Part shown: piece by piece, positions 47,881-58,991 of the stretch
How the letters are laid out: each line of letters begins with the position of its first letter
Position numbering within the stretch: the first letter of the stretch is position 1
Source of the DNA: Cladochytrium replicatum
Lineage: Eukaryota > Chytridiomycota > Chytridiomycetes > Cladochytriales > Cladochytriaceae
Assembly: GCA_025526935.1 (NCBI GenBank)
Contig: JAHLKD010000076.1
Span: forward strand, 234,371-298,370
DNA length: 64,000 bases
Direction: 5' to 3'
Made by a program: the position numbers and the translations under genes
The notes under the pieces: generated by a model
Seen by the model: the letters and a program-made list of their open reading frames with translations, nothing else
The model's database searches: none
Told to the model about the DNA's origin: nothing

Positions 47881-49385
47881 TTGAACGTTTCGGCGGCAAA
47901 TGAAGTGTGCTCGAAATGTCCTGAAAGATTCGCGGACAATCAAATCCGGCAATCAGGAGGTACTTCGAACTGTGCCATCGCAGACGAGAAAAGAAGGAAT
48001 GAAAGTTACAAAAGCGAAATTTCCCGGATCCAGTGCAAATATTTTGTCCGGTCGTCAGCGAGGAATAGAACCGGCCCGTTTCACACAGATGATGACGAGG
48101 CTTACGTGCGCGAGTATCGTTCCGTTGAATATCAGTCAGTGCATGCTTCGACGCCTAATCAAACGGAGCGAGAAGTAACGATCAAGGGTGATATTAGGAA
48201 GGCAGTTGACGGATCACCCAAGGATCTTACCCCAGAACAGGCTGAACAGCTCGAGAATCTCTTATTAGAACATTGAAAGGCTTTGGATCTGATTTCTCGG
48301 ACTTCACACAAAGTGACCTGCTTGAACTTGACATTGTTACTAACTACACACACCGATCGCGAATTTATCAAGGGAGAAATTGAACCTATGGGGCAGGAAG
48401 GAATTATCGAGCCAAACCCAACTTCACGCTGGGCTTTCCCTGCCCATGTCGTCATCAAACCAAAACCAACGAGTTGCACATGGTCGTCGACTTCAGGAAA
48501 TTAAACAGGGTAACAAACCATATTCTTTCCATATCCCTGATATTGTGAACGTTATTGAGGATGTTGGAATGACTAAACCAAAATACCTTTTTTAGATGCT
48601 TTGAACGGAATGCGAAACACGACTCGTGCTGCGAGCGAATGACCTTCGTCACAGAAGTTGGTACCTTTTCTTTTCAAGTGCTTACATTTGGGCCAGTGAA
48701 CGGATCCGCAGCCTGTTGTCATTTGATTTACCTTGTATTTTACCCACTGAGTGAGACCTTTGTGAAAACATATGTAGATGACATCGCTATTTTTAGTAAA
48801 ACCTTTGAGGAACACTTTGAGCACATCCAACATGTACTTATGAGATCCATTGAAACTGGAATAAAACTCCGCCCTGCTAAATGCCTGTTTGCGCGCACTG
48901 AAGCGGATTTATTGGGGTACATCCTTGGTCAACTTGGATACTGCCCACAACCAGCAAAGATCCACAAGGCTCTTGATTCCCTACACCACAGAACCAGACT
49001 GATATTCGGGCTTTCTCTAATTTAGTTGGATTTTATCGAAGACATATTCAGTCCTATTCTGAACTCATCAACCCAATTACAGAGCTAAAGAAGAAAAAGA
49101 AATGGGCATGGACAGAAAGGTATCAACGCGCATTTGAGGAAACAAAGGGGGCTCTCACAAGAGCGGCAACGTTGGGTTTTCCAGACCCCACAAAACCGTT
49201 TCATCTCTACGCTGATGCCAGTAACATCGGAGTTAGTGCGGTTTGACCCACGTGCACGAGGACGAAGAAAACCTATCTGTTCTCTCTCACAAAATTAACC
49301 GCTGCAGAAGGCAAGCACTCTGCTGTCGAACGAGCACTATTAGCAATTGTCTATGCATTTCATAAACTTCAGACGAGATGTGTTC
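47880..49385 (+). pseudogene. Ty3/gypsy reverse transcriptase-RNase H remnant
   Basis: After a spacer (LTPEQAEQLENLLLEH at about 48225) the frame shows REFIKGEIEPMGQEGIIEP (about 48360), a broken segment, FSFQVLTFGPVNGSAA, the polymerase box VKTYVDDIAIFSKT (about 48765-48805), GIKLRPAKCLFARTEADLLGYI and NLVGFYRRHIQSYSELINPIT. An RNase H start HLYADASNIGVSAV and HSAVERALLAIVYAFHKLQTRC (to about 49380) follow. Stops and frame shifts near 48280, 48500, 49000 and 49240 inactivate it. It is typical of the Metaviridae order protease-RT-RNase H, but the integrase that should follow is on the opposite strand. Confidence 0.85.
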
Positions 49386-50285
49386 CAGCTTTACATCATG
49401 TCGTTCAAACAGTTGGCTTCGTAGCTTCACTACATAATCTCCGATTTGATACGTTTGGGGTACATTTCGCTCAATTAGCGCATGTAATCGTATCATGCTA
49501 TCGTATCGCCGCGTTCGTTCATCATCCATTTGCACAAAGCGTTCATCCAGTAAAATTTGTCGTCCAAATTCTTGAATTCGGTGTGGGACAGATGGTTTGA
49601 TACCATAAACATACTCATATGGTGATACGTGTGTAAGTGGATGTACCTTTGTTCTATAGACATTGAGTGCAGTATATAAGTACTTATATCCCACATACGA
49701 GGGCGATCAAGAGATAGCTTTGCTAAGATATGGATCAGGGTTTGATTAAAACGTTCAATCTTTCGATTTGTTTGCAGGTGGTATGGACCTTATGATTTAT
49801 GTTTACCAGTCGTACAAGTTCTTCAATTAACTTATCATCAAAATGTGAACCATGGTCTGTTAAAGTGATATCGGGCGGTCAATATCTACAGCAAACTTCT
49901 GAATACATGAACGAAGCAGCGGTGATGGCATCGGCATTCTTTGCACATACTGCCTCTACTTGCGCTGAGAGCACTTCAATTGCCGCAAGGACGTATTTGA
50001 GTCCGCGTTCGCTTTCAGGTAGTGTGAGGAAATCAAATTGCCATAACTTTAACAGTCCATTACTGGAGACTGAGTGGAATCCTTCAGGCTTTGGTTACTG
50101 TTTATTGAATATCTGGCAAACATGACGTTTGGTAGTATAATTCTTCATTTGACGGTATGATGGCCACCAATATGTTTGTCGTAGTCTGCTCCAAGTAGCA
50201 GCAATACCAAGATGCACATGTCCATCGTGCACCTCGTTAAGGATTGCACTACGTTCGTGAAGTCGCGGAATAATCACGCCATTTG
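49287..50285 (-). pseudogene. Ty3/gypsy integrase remnant in opposite orientation
   Basis: On the minus strand, a zinc-finger stretch HDGHVHLGIAATWSRLRQTYWWPSYRQMKNYTTKRHVCQ (about 50270-50120) is followed by LKLWQFDFLTLP and VLAAIEVLS (first catalytic Asp region), then LTDHGSHFDDKLIEELV (second Asp region, about 49860-49810), VHTTCKQIERLNV and a C-terminal part AYKYLYTALNVYR...SPYEYVYGIKP. Internal stops are present. It faces the reverse transcriptase at 47.9-49.4 kb, meeting near 49385. Either two elements of opposite orientation are joined here or one was partly inverted. Confidence 0.8.
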
Positions 50286-50289
50286 GTAA

Positions 50290-50810
50290 CGACTACCTAT
50301 ACGCCCACAATGACGAGCAAGGGAATATGGTTACTGTGCAGAAACCAGTGGCGGCGAAGACGAGTGCATGCGCTTCACGATTGGTGGGGCTATCAGCAAG
50401 ACTTGAGAGTGTTTATCGAATTCTTCGACAAGCAAGGTGAGTTTCTTGTGGTCAATACCCTTTACTTCTTCAAAATTTGGAGTTCACGATCAATAACCTT
50501 ACTCTTCTTTTTGTCTTAGCGTTACTTGATTGTCGCCACGATCCTGACAATGTGCTTTGCAGAGACGAATATGGAGGGGCGGGGGATTTAGCGAATTCTG
50601 ATTATGAATTGGACTATGATGAGCGATTACTTTTTAATATGAGGAAACCTCTGACTACGAGCTGATGTGGCGATTGTGGAGTGGTACTTTCAGCATTACC
50701 ATATACCGAATATCTTGAGATGGAGTTGAGCTGAGAAACAAACTGTTTGATAAACGAAGTTATTAATCATAAACTTGGACATTAATATTACCCAGTTTGG
50801 TCATTATTCA
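50290..50810. other. Intergenic stretch before the importin-9 gene
   Basis: No gene is recognised. A short frame (50477-50665) ending NMRKPLTTS has no recognised similarity. The putative importin promoter lies at the right end. Confidence 0.45.
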
Positions 50811-53800
50811 ATGCTGGCGAACCAAGACATGCACGACGTTGAGCTGCTGCACTCGCTGCTGGAACGGTGCCTCAGTCCAAACACAACCGTAAGACAAGCT
50901 GCAGAGATCGAGCTGAAGAGGCTTCAGACGGCGCCAGGTGAACGGAGACATTTGATGTCCCCCTTCTGCAAAACTAAACAGTTGTTAGAGTTTGCGTTGG
51001 TTGCCACGAGAGTCGCCTTACAAAACAACTTGAACGCTGATGTTCGACAGATATCCAACTTGCTTTCTTGCAAGAGAAATATTCTCATACTGTTGGATCA
51101 CCTTGACTCTTGATCATCATCCTTTCTCCACCTGGCAGCACTTTCGTTGAAAGGATATGCATCAAAATGCTGGGTTACGAGCGACGGCGGATCATGTCCA
51201 CAATCTGTGAAAGCAGAAGTGCGCCGGCTGTTGCCTCAAGGACTGTTGGAAACGAACAGCAAAATCCGAACAGCAATCGTGAGTAAAACTCCGGTCACAT
51301 TTGAACCAGTTTGTAGGGCTCTAATAGAATTTTTACAGGCGACAGTGATTGCAAAGATTGCCCAATTCGACTATCCCGAAGAATGGGGAGACCTTGCAGA
51401 TATTTTGCTGAGCGGGATTCAGTCTACTGCAGGGGAAACCTGGCAGATCTCCTCAGTTCATGGAGCTCTATCTGTACTCAGAGATATGGAGTTCACACAA
51501 ATACAATTGCCGGCAGTATGTTCAGTACTTGTTCCTGAAATTCATCGAATCGTCTGTTCTCCAACCGTAAGCTCCTGATTTCATAATGGTAAAGTGTATG
51601 CGTCTGATCGCTAATTTTAGTTCGATTTGGAGGTGAAAGTCGATGGGTTTGCAGTTATAGATCAGATATTTGAAACACTGAGTAACATGATGGAAGCGTT
51701 TCCCAACGAGGTTAATAATCTACTCAGCATAATACTGGGTCCTTGGTTACAGACCATGCAGCTGGTGCTGAGTGATTTATCTGACCTGTCGGATAACGCT
51801 CTTTTGCTTAAGGTGGAGGCGGGACGGGTAAGATTTGGCTATATTCAATCGATTACAAGCATTTTTGAGAACAAGCTCCCACTCAGACTGCAAAGCGAGT
51901 CTTTTCGAGCTTTTTAGCTGCCTGCAGACCAAGTTGGCTTTCATACTTTCAGGTAACCGCCAATGCACTACGCGGTCTCCTCCCAACATACCTTGGGAGC
52001 ATCAACGCAGCGCAGCAAAGGAGTGGTGATGGCGTTGACGACCCAAAAAGGCCTTTGCAGTCCTATCTGCGTACATTGGCCGAGTTCATGACCACGCTCT
52101 TCCTGAAGTACAGGCCAATTTGGCATCGATCAGCGCTGTCGGAGCGTAACAAGCCTTCGGAGGGCTATATCAACCTGATTGCTGACTTAATTTACTACAC
52201 TCAAGTAGCCGACAGCGAGGTTTGTTCTCGTCCCAAGGCTTCACCACTAATGATTTAACTACGATAATGTCTTAGGTTGAAACTTGGCTAGACGATTTCA
52301 ATGCGTTTGTTGAGAACGAAGCGGAAGAATCGTACAGCCTCTCCGTGCGAGACGAGATGACGGAACTTATAACTGAGCTCGTGGAGGAAGATGAAAAGAT
52401 TGGGAAACTCACTGTGACTTCAATTATCAACAATACGGTTCGTATTCTGACCCAAGCTACGCACGATCGGGATGCTGCTCTCGATCCACATTGGTATTGT
52501 GAAGCTGTTCTCCATTTTAAGTACTCTGATGTCGGTGAAGGTGGAAGAAGCATGAGTGTGTTTTAAAATTGCTTGGCCGCAGCAATTCAAACATCAGTGA
52601 TCGAGCCCGTGATGGAAGCTTTGATTTGAAGGGACTTCTGGATGCAGTTGTGTGGCAAGATATGCAGTTGGCACGTACGTATTTGGTAGGGTTATGTAAG
52701 GTACCTCATGCTGAACGTCACCATTAAGAGTATCCAATTTTGCAAGCACGATGCGTGTGGTTCATTGGACGATTTGCTGAGTTGCTCTCCGAATCGATGC
52801 CAGACGCGATTAGCACGGTCGTGTCTGCATTGGCTTCCGAAGTTCCGGCAGTTGTGAAGATGTCTGCTGTTAGCGCTGTGCAGGAGTAAGCTTTCAGCAA
52901 CGTCGTCCACGGTTTCACCGACTTTGTCTTTCACAGCTTTTTCATGGTTGGAAAGCCCTCTGCATTCCGAAACGCCCATGGCTCAATCTTGTCACTATTG
53001 CTGACGCTTTTTTCGGTGGATCTTCAAACCCTTGCAGTCACGAATGTGCTTGAGACTTTGACCCTCATATTAAAGGTAGCGCATCATTGAAGTGCCCCTG
53101 TTAGGTTTCCATCTCACTTCTGCAGGCAAACACGGCTCTTGTGAATGACCACATTGTGGACCTTTGCAGAGTTTGGCTGGCGGTCTCTCAGCCCAACCTT
53201 GGAAAAGATGATGTAATGTTGTCATTGTTGTGCGACCTGCTGGATGCGATCGTCAAAGGAGCATCTCCCGAGTCATTTGCCGGACTACAAGAACATATTA
53301 TCCCGGATTTCACAGCGCGACTTAAAAGTGGTGAAGAACAAGAACAGGCAGTAAGAAAATCACCCAATGCAATTTGATGTGTTCTCAAAAGCGACCAAGG
53401 GTATCATACGATGTATTGCGATCCTCGTAAAGCGCTCCCCTTCGCCTTTGGCACCTATACACTTTTCTTTGGTTTTCCTCGAAGTGATGGAGATAATATT
53501 ATCGGCTTCTCTATCGCAGAGCAGAGTTTTGGAGGTAATTCTCGAGCCAAAATTATGTAATTATTGAGTTATTGACTGTTCGAATCACAATCAGGAAGGA
53601 CAATTGTGGCTCAAGATGGTGATTGCAAAAGATGTTAGCGGTGTCATCAGCTGGCGTAGTGGGGACTTAGTTGGACTGGAGATTGTACTGAGGTTCCTTG
53701 GGCGGATGATATCTGAGGGAGAAGAGGACTCTTTAACCCATGTGGGAGAACCTGTCGTACAACTAATTCTGAAGGTAAACGCTTTTCGTTGCGGAAAAGT

Positions 53801-54972
53801 TTTCTGGATGTTTACATGAAGCTTGCAGGGTGGTGACTCTTTGACACCGGTTCTTCCTGAGCTCTTAACAGCGTTGGTACAGCGACTTGGGCGTGCTGGG
53901 AAGCACGCCTTTATTCAGGTGAGGAATAATGGAGATCAACTGACGACTCGGAACATCTCTTGACCATTCGAGATAGACACTTGTGATCGTATTCGCACAC
54001 CTCATACGACTCCAGGTGGTGACCGTCGTGGATTTTCTGGCAAACGTGCGCGTTGCGATGGCGATGGAAGGCGGTGTTGAAGAGCGGAACGGGTTGGACG
54101 TGCTTCTGTCAAAATGGTGTGAGCACTTCCAGTCGTTCAGTGGAGTATATGCCACGAAAGTTAGGTAAGATGTTATGCGAGACAATCGGTTCAGAGATTT
54201 ATCTCTTTGGGAACAGCATCGCAGCGATGTGTACTCTTTTTGCCTGTCCGGATTCTCGATTATCTTCGATCAACGTGATCGGGGAGCTCATAAGTGATGA
54301 AAGCGAGCAAGGTATGTCGACATACGTATCTGATATATGTGCATTCGAACATTATTGAAGGTGTGAAAACCCGATCCAAAAGCTTGCGAGGTGAGACTGC
54401 TGTTATAACTACTTTAAGAGTTCTCACAAACGTTTCTAAAGCGCCGAATAGATACACAAAAATTGCCTTCCCAGTGAAAGCCTTAAAACTCCTTATTCAC
54501 GAATACGAAAGGGCGGCCCTTCGTGGAGAAATGGAAGATGATGCAATAAACTTTTTAGACGAAGAAGAAGATGATGACGAATATGAAGACATAGATGACG
54601 AAGAAGAAAACGACGATCTGGATGCTGTGGTTTCGAGCCTCGGAGGAGGAGTATTCGCTTCAGGTAAACCACGCCATTTTCGATCGATATTGTTCGTCTG
54701 AGCAACCATGTGTGCTTCGATGTGGATCAGACCTATTAAATTATGCAGCCGCGGACGGATCAGACGGGATGGTGGAAGAGGATGAAAACAGTGCCGACAA
54801 CTCGGTTCAGTTGAACGGCGACACTTTGCGGCAGCAAGATATGGGAAAGTACTTGGCTGATTTCTTTAAGGAACGTGCGCGCAACAACATGCGTGGTTGG
54901 GAAGAGCTTTTGGGAACGGGGATGTTGAATGCGAAGGAATTGGCCACATTGGGACAAGTGCTTGCGCAGTAA
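50811..54972 (+). CDS. KAP114: Importin-9/Kap114-like nuclear transport receptor
   Basis: A HEAT-repeat importin-beta family receptor that in other eukaryotes carries histones, ribosomal proteins and TBP. It begins MLANQDMHDVELLHSLLERCLSPNTTVRQAAEIELKRLQ with the importin-beta N-terminal signature, then FALVATRVAL, RRLLPQGLLETNSKIRTAI, FDYPEEWGDLADILLSGIQ and a long series of helical exons. An acidic stretch EEEDDDEYEDIDDEEENDDLD (about 54560-54625) matches the acidic loop of Kap114/importin-9, and the C-terminal YLADFFKER and LNAKELATLGQVL correspond to the family's tail. More than ten short introns split it. I chose the ATG at 50811 because the upstream in-frame start is not ATG. The exact stop is tentative (TAA at 54970-54972, or slightly later if a final intron is used). 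Confidence 0.82.
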
Positions 54973-55009
54973 GAACAGCATCGATCTATTGAGGACTTTC
55001 CGTTTCATG

Positions 55010-56085
55010 GAATGCAGTGCTGTTGGGCAAACTTGTGGTGGCTGAGGAACCCAGGAATAATTCTAATATGATCTCAAGACTTCGTGTGATCAATACTCCG
55101 CATCGGATTAATAGCCATCAAAGCCAACAACCATCCAAACCAACTTCTGAATGCATGAGCTTGATTGAAAAGTGTATAGAAGAGTTGGGACATTTGGCGT
55201 TAAAGGAGAGGGAAACGAATGTGGTACGTTGTGCAATGAACACCACAGACTTCATAGGGATAAAACTGTTCCCCACAAAAAGATTTACTCGCCACATTCA
55301 GACTTTGACTTTTGCGATGGTTTCACTGTGCTCAAAGACTTGGGCTTATGACTCAAACTTGTCTTGAAAGGAAGCCCCGTATGTTCTGCCGGTAATTCCA
55401 CACTGGCATCAACACGCATCACCAAAAACCATTTTGCCACTAATGTTTCAACAGGCGGACGTGAGCGGAGGATCGAGACTCAATCTTCTGCATCGCCTCA
55501 TCCGTCATCTCTTAAATGGTCCTAACTATTCTGGAGTTCAGAAGACCTTTTGAAGTGAGTCTGACGGTGTTGGACCAAAGGTAATCTCAAACTCAAGTCT
55601 TTCCAGAAACCTTTTAGTTCGATGATTTTTATAAAAAAGATGCGGGTATGGCTGGATTGAGATGAGTCGCGATTTCCTTATGTATATTCAAGGACATTGC
55701 AACCACCGCATTGGCTGAAAGTTTGCAGAGTATTTCTGGAGACAGGAAGATGACGCTTCTCCATGGGAACGTGCTAGAAAAATTGCCCTGTAAGAAAAAC
55801 ATTGAAGTTAGATTTTTAGTGAACGATCACGAAGTCGTCTAACGTTTCTCATTGAGATTAGTTGGAGACAACACATTTGACTACGGTAAGCTCGGATATC
55901 ACTATATCACTATCCTGCCGGTTAATTGGCTAATCGCCATACATAAGTTCATCAAGAACTTTTGGCATTTGGAATTCCCGAAGCTAAGTGGCCGTTGGTG
56001 ATTTCCGAAATTGATCGTGTTACAATACTAGTAGGTGTAGTCGATCTAGTTGAAGTAAATATTCAGAAGAACTCTTAAGATCAGG
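55010..56085 (+). pseudogene. SAM-dependent methyltransferase, copy 1 (decayed)
   Basis: Recognisable pieces in order: EAPYVLP (about 55375), ADVSGGSRLNLLHRLIRHLLNGPNYSGV (about 55456-55545), MTLLHGNVLEKLP (about 55750), NTFDY (about 55870) and GIPEAKWPLVISEIDRV with VDLVEVN (about 55965-56060). They correspond to the fungal Methyltransf_23/LaeA-like fold (RLNLQHYLLR; NVLE-LPF-DNTFDYVHQ; W..V..E..RVL.PGG). The SAM-binding G-x-G-x-G motif is not visible and the C-terminus is missing, so this copy is broken. It is the left member of a tandem pair. Confidence 0.6.
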
Positions 56086-56289
56086 TCGACATCTAATATC
56101 ATGCAGCACATCCCACGGCAGGTGCGTGTGACTGCCCGCAAAGCCAAATGAACATCATCCCGCTAACCAAATCATCTTCAACCGAATCCTTCTTCACCGC
56201 TCCACGTCCTCCTCCAACCACCCCTCCCGTCTTTGCCTTCTTCTCAAACGCCAACCACAGCTTAATCCATGTTCAAGAATTGTAAAATC

Positions 56290-57660
56290 AAACCATGATT
56301 TAGCCCTTTAACTCTATTATACCATGAGAATGAATTTCGGCATTTGCTGGAAAATTTGAACCTCGAACAGCACCCCACCAAATCCACCATGGTGAACGAC
56401 ATTCTAGGCAAGGTAACCGTGGATTCAGGTGTAGCAGCGCAGTGGAGCGGGAATGAGAGCTCTATCAGCAACGATGAAATCAGGACGTACCATTCCGACA
56501 AGGTCTGCGACCAAAGAGCTATTCATTTGTTGCGCAGCTGACCTTTCGTCACCAAATAAATAGAAAGCGCCGTATGTGCTACCAGTAAGTGTTCCACATA
56601 TGCACATTCATATTGTTGGTTGATTTTCCTCTGCCGGCGGATGTGAAGGAAGGTTCCCGCCTGAACTTGCAGCTTCACCTCATTCGGCAACTGTTTGCTG
56701 GTCCCAACTATTCTGGTGTTTCTGAAGAACAGCTCCAAAATTGTTTGAGAGTGCTTTATGTTGGGTAAACGTTATTCCTCCCCGGAGCTGATGTCTGGCT
56801 AAAATTTGAACATGAAGTTGTGGAACTGTTATTTGGCTGGCAGAAATGAACCGTAACTGTTCTTGAAGGAAACGTTTTAGAGAAACTTCCTTGTAAGTTC
56901 AAAATAAACCATTGATTTCTAAACTTGACTGTATGCTCCATTGATCTTAGTTGAAGACAACTCGTTCGACTATGGTATGTAGTATTTCCCATCAGACTCC
57001 AGTCGCTCAGTTCATCAGCAGCTTTTGGTTTTCGGTGTGCCTGACGCAAAGTGGCCTTCTGTGATTTCCGAGATTCATCAAGTCTTGAAACCTGGAGGTG
57101 TGATAGACTTGATAGAAGTACACATGAAACAACCATAATGATCCATCGCACTAAATCCAACCCGTCTCAGCTTGATGGTGTGTTCTCGCACTACGGTACA
57201 CCCAGCAAGCTTGAATTAGACATAGCCCGAATCTCGAAGGAGCTCTTCGCTGCGCGCGGTTTTAATCTCGAGATCAGTAAGCTAACTTCCGTCCAACCAA
57301 TTGTTTGCCTCAACTAAAGTACAATCCCACATAGCGAATGAGCTCCAGAGGTTTGTTAAAGAGGATAATCGACTTGATGGCATGACTTTCGTAGAGAAAA
57401 TCGGTCCGTGCGTTTGGGGTGGAGAGATAGGAGACCTGTGGATGGAGGACGCAAAGAAGATTTCGTCTGGGATGAGGCCATTTATGACTGCTGGACTGGG
57501 CATCTCTGCTGAAGAATGGAAACTAACAATGAATGCTTTCCTCCAGGATCTTACAAAAAGCCAGCGGCACTTCCATTTGGTATACCCAATTTGATTCGAT
57601 GAAACGCTTGTTAATTTTCTTTGTTGAAGGCTCGCCTCACTGCGTGGAAGAAGTCTGAGT
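56290..57660 (+). pseudogene. SAM-dependent methyltransferase, copy 2 (decayed)
   Basis: Same gene type as copy 1, further conserved: FRHLLENLNLEQHPTKS (about 56335), KAPYVLP (about 56567), ADVKEGSRLNLQLHLIRQLFAGPNYSGV (about 56642-56720), VTVLEGNVLEKLP (about 56850), DNSFDY (about 56955), VFGVPDAKWPSVISEIHQVLKPGGVIDLIEV (about 57028-57120), then HIANELQRFV, WMEDAKKISSGMRPFMTAGLGISAEEWKLTMNAFLQD (about 57440-57550) and a final short exon near 57630. Stops between RT-like gaps and a missing SAM G-x-G motif make function doubtful, though some breaks could be introns. Confidence 0.65.
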
Positions 57661-57669
57661 GATCACATC

Positions 57670-58005
57670 GTCGAATTCAACATTTCATAATTAATGTAAA
57701 CCAAGTCGTTGATTCTACGCTTCAATTGAGATGTTGGCTTTCTGAAAATTGAGTGGGGTATCATGTTTTGCTTGACAACAACAAAGTTTCGGCGTCGGAG
57801 TCGAACTGTATATTAGTTTGAATGCACTATTGAGCATGGTGGCTGGTCTTAAGCTCGACTGTGTGTCGAGCTCTGCTGTGCGTCGAGCTCTGCTGTGCGG
57901 CACCGCTTCTGATGCCTGTAAGGTATGCTCTATATCCGTGTTAAATAGGCCGCTGCCATCCAGACAGCGGACACGGCAAGCGACACCAAATACTGCAACT
58001 CAGCA
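57670..58005. other. Intergenic stretch with short duplicated motif
   Basis: No gene is recognised. A GTCGAGCTCTGCTGTGC motif is repeated directly at about 57866-57898. Confidence 0.45.
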
Positions 58006-58740
58006 ATGCGAATCGCTTCATTTGCCATCCTTATTGCCTCTTCCGTTCTTGGCGCTCCGGCACCACCCTTTCCGTCGAGTCCTAGTGCGGATACTGCTAT
58101 GCCGACTCCCACGGCAGTGATCGCACCTTCGGGGTCACCGATGCCTGTTGCAATGTCCCCGATCTCGAGCCCTTCGGCTGTTGATCTGGTTCCTCCTTCT
58201 CCGCTTCCGACTGCCGAAGTGGTTCCTTCATCCATGCCGGCTCCCTCGGACATCGATGCTGCTGGATACAGAGGTTTCGGAGGTTTCGGTGGCTACGGTG
58301 GCTACGGTGATATCGGGGGCTATGGAGGTTACGGCGGCAACGGGAAGGGATTTGGGGGTTTCGGTTACGGAGACTACGGTGGATTCGGCGGCTTCGGTAA
58401 AAAGTTTGATGCCGAGGCTTCTGTCCTCGACGACGAAGATGGCGATGCCGCTGGACTCAAACGTTTCGGAGGGCACGGAGCTTGGGGTGGATATGGCGGC
58501 TATGGGAAGAAATTCGGTGGATATGGCAGTTACGGAGGATTTGGGAAGAAATTCGACACCGAAGCCGCCGCGCTGGATGAGGGAGACGTTGATGCGGCTG
58601 GACTGAAAGGTTCTGGATATGGTGGATGGGGCGGATAGGAGGGATACGGTGGATACGATAAGAGGTTCGGGGGATACAGTGGATTCGGAGGTTTCGGGAA
58701 GAAGTTTGATGCTGAAGCTGCCGAGTTAGGTGATCTCTGA
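58006..58740 (+). pseudogene. Secreted Gly/Tyr-rich repeat protein with dibasic sites; internal TAG
   Basis: A signal peptide (MRIASFAILIASSVLGAPAPP) and a Pro/Ser-rich spacer lead to repeats of GGYGGYG or GGFGGFG, each ending in a dibasic KK or KR and then FDAEA, with acidic spacers (LDDEDGDAAGLK, LDEGDVDAAGLK). Dibasic-flanked repeats of this kind are typical of fungal Kex2-processed repeat proteins and of some glycine-rich antimicrobial or wall peptides. The frame stops at TAG 58636-58638 after about 210 codons. Beyond it, in the same frame, GGYDKRFGGY, GFGKKFDAEAAELGDL and TGA (58738-58740) continue the pattern. So the C-terminal third was once translated, or the TAG is read through. Confidence 0.78.
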
Positions 58741-58991
58741 TGTCCAGATATTGGGGCTGCGTTATCGCCTATTTGACTTCGTTTGAACAATCCTGAATGA
58801 GCAGTGGAAATTCAAGTATTCTAAAAATTAGTGAAAGTGATGATGGTTTCTGGTGTTCATAGTCGTAACTGTTTATTCATAACTCCAGATCGATTCAGGG
58901 CGAAAGATATGCTCATCATGTAACAAACACAAGATAGAAACTTGATCACACAGATCTGTACAAAGAATAGCTAGAATTCAGGCGATCAACA
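58741..58991. other. Convergent intergenic stretch
   Basis: 3' flanks of the repeat-protein gene (+) and the dioxygenase gene (-). No feature seen. Confidence 0.5.
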
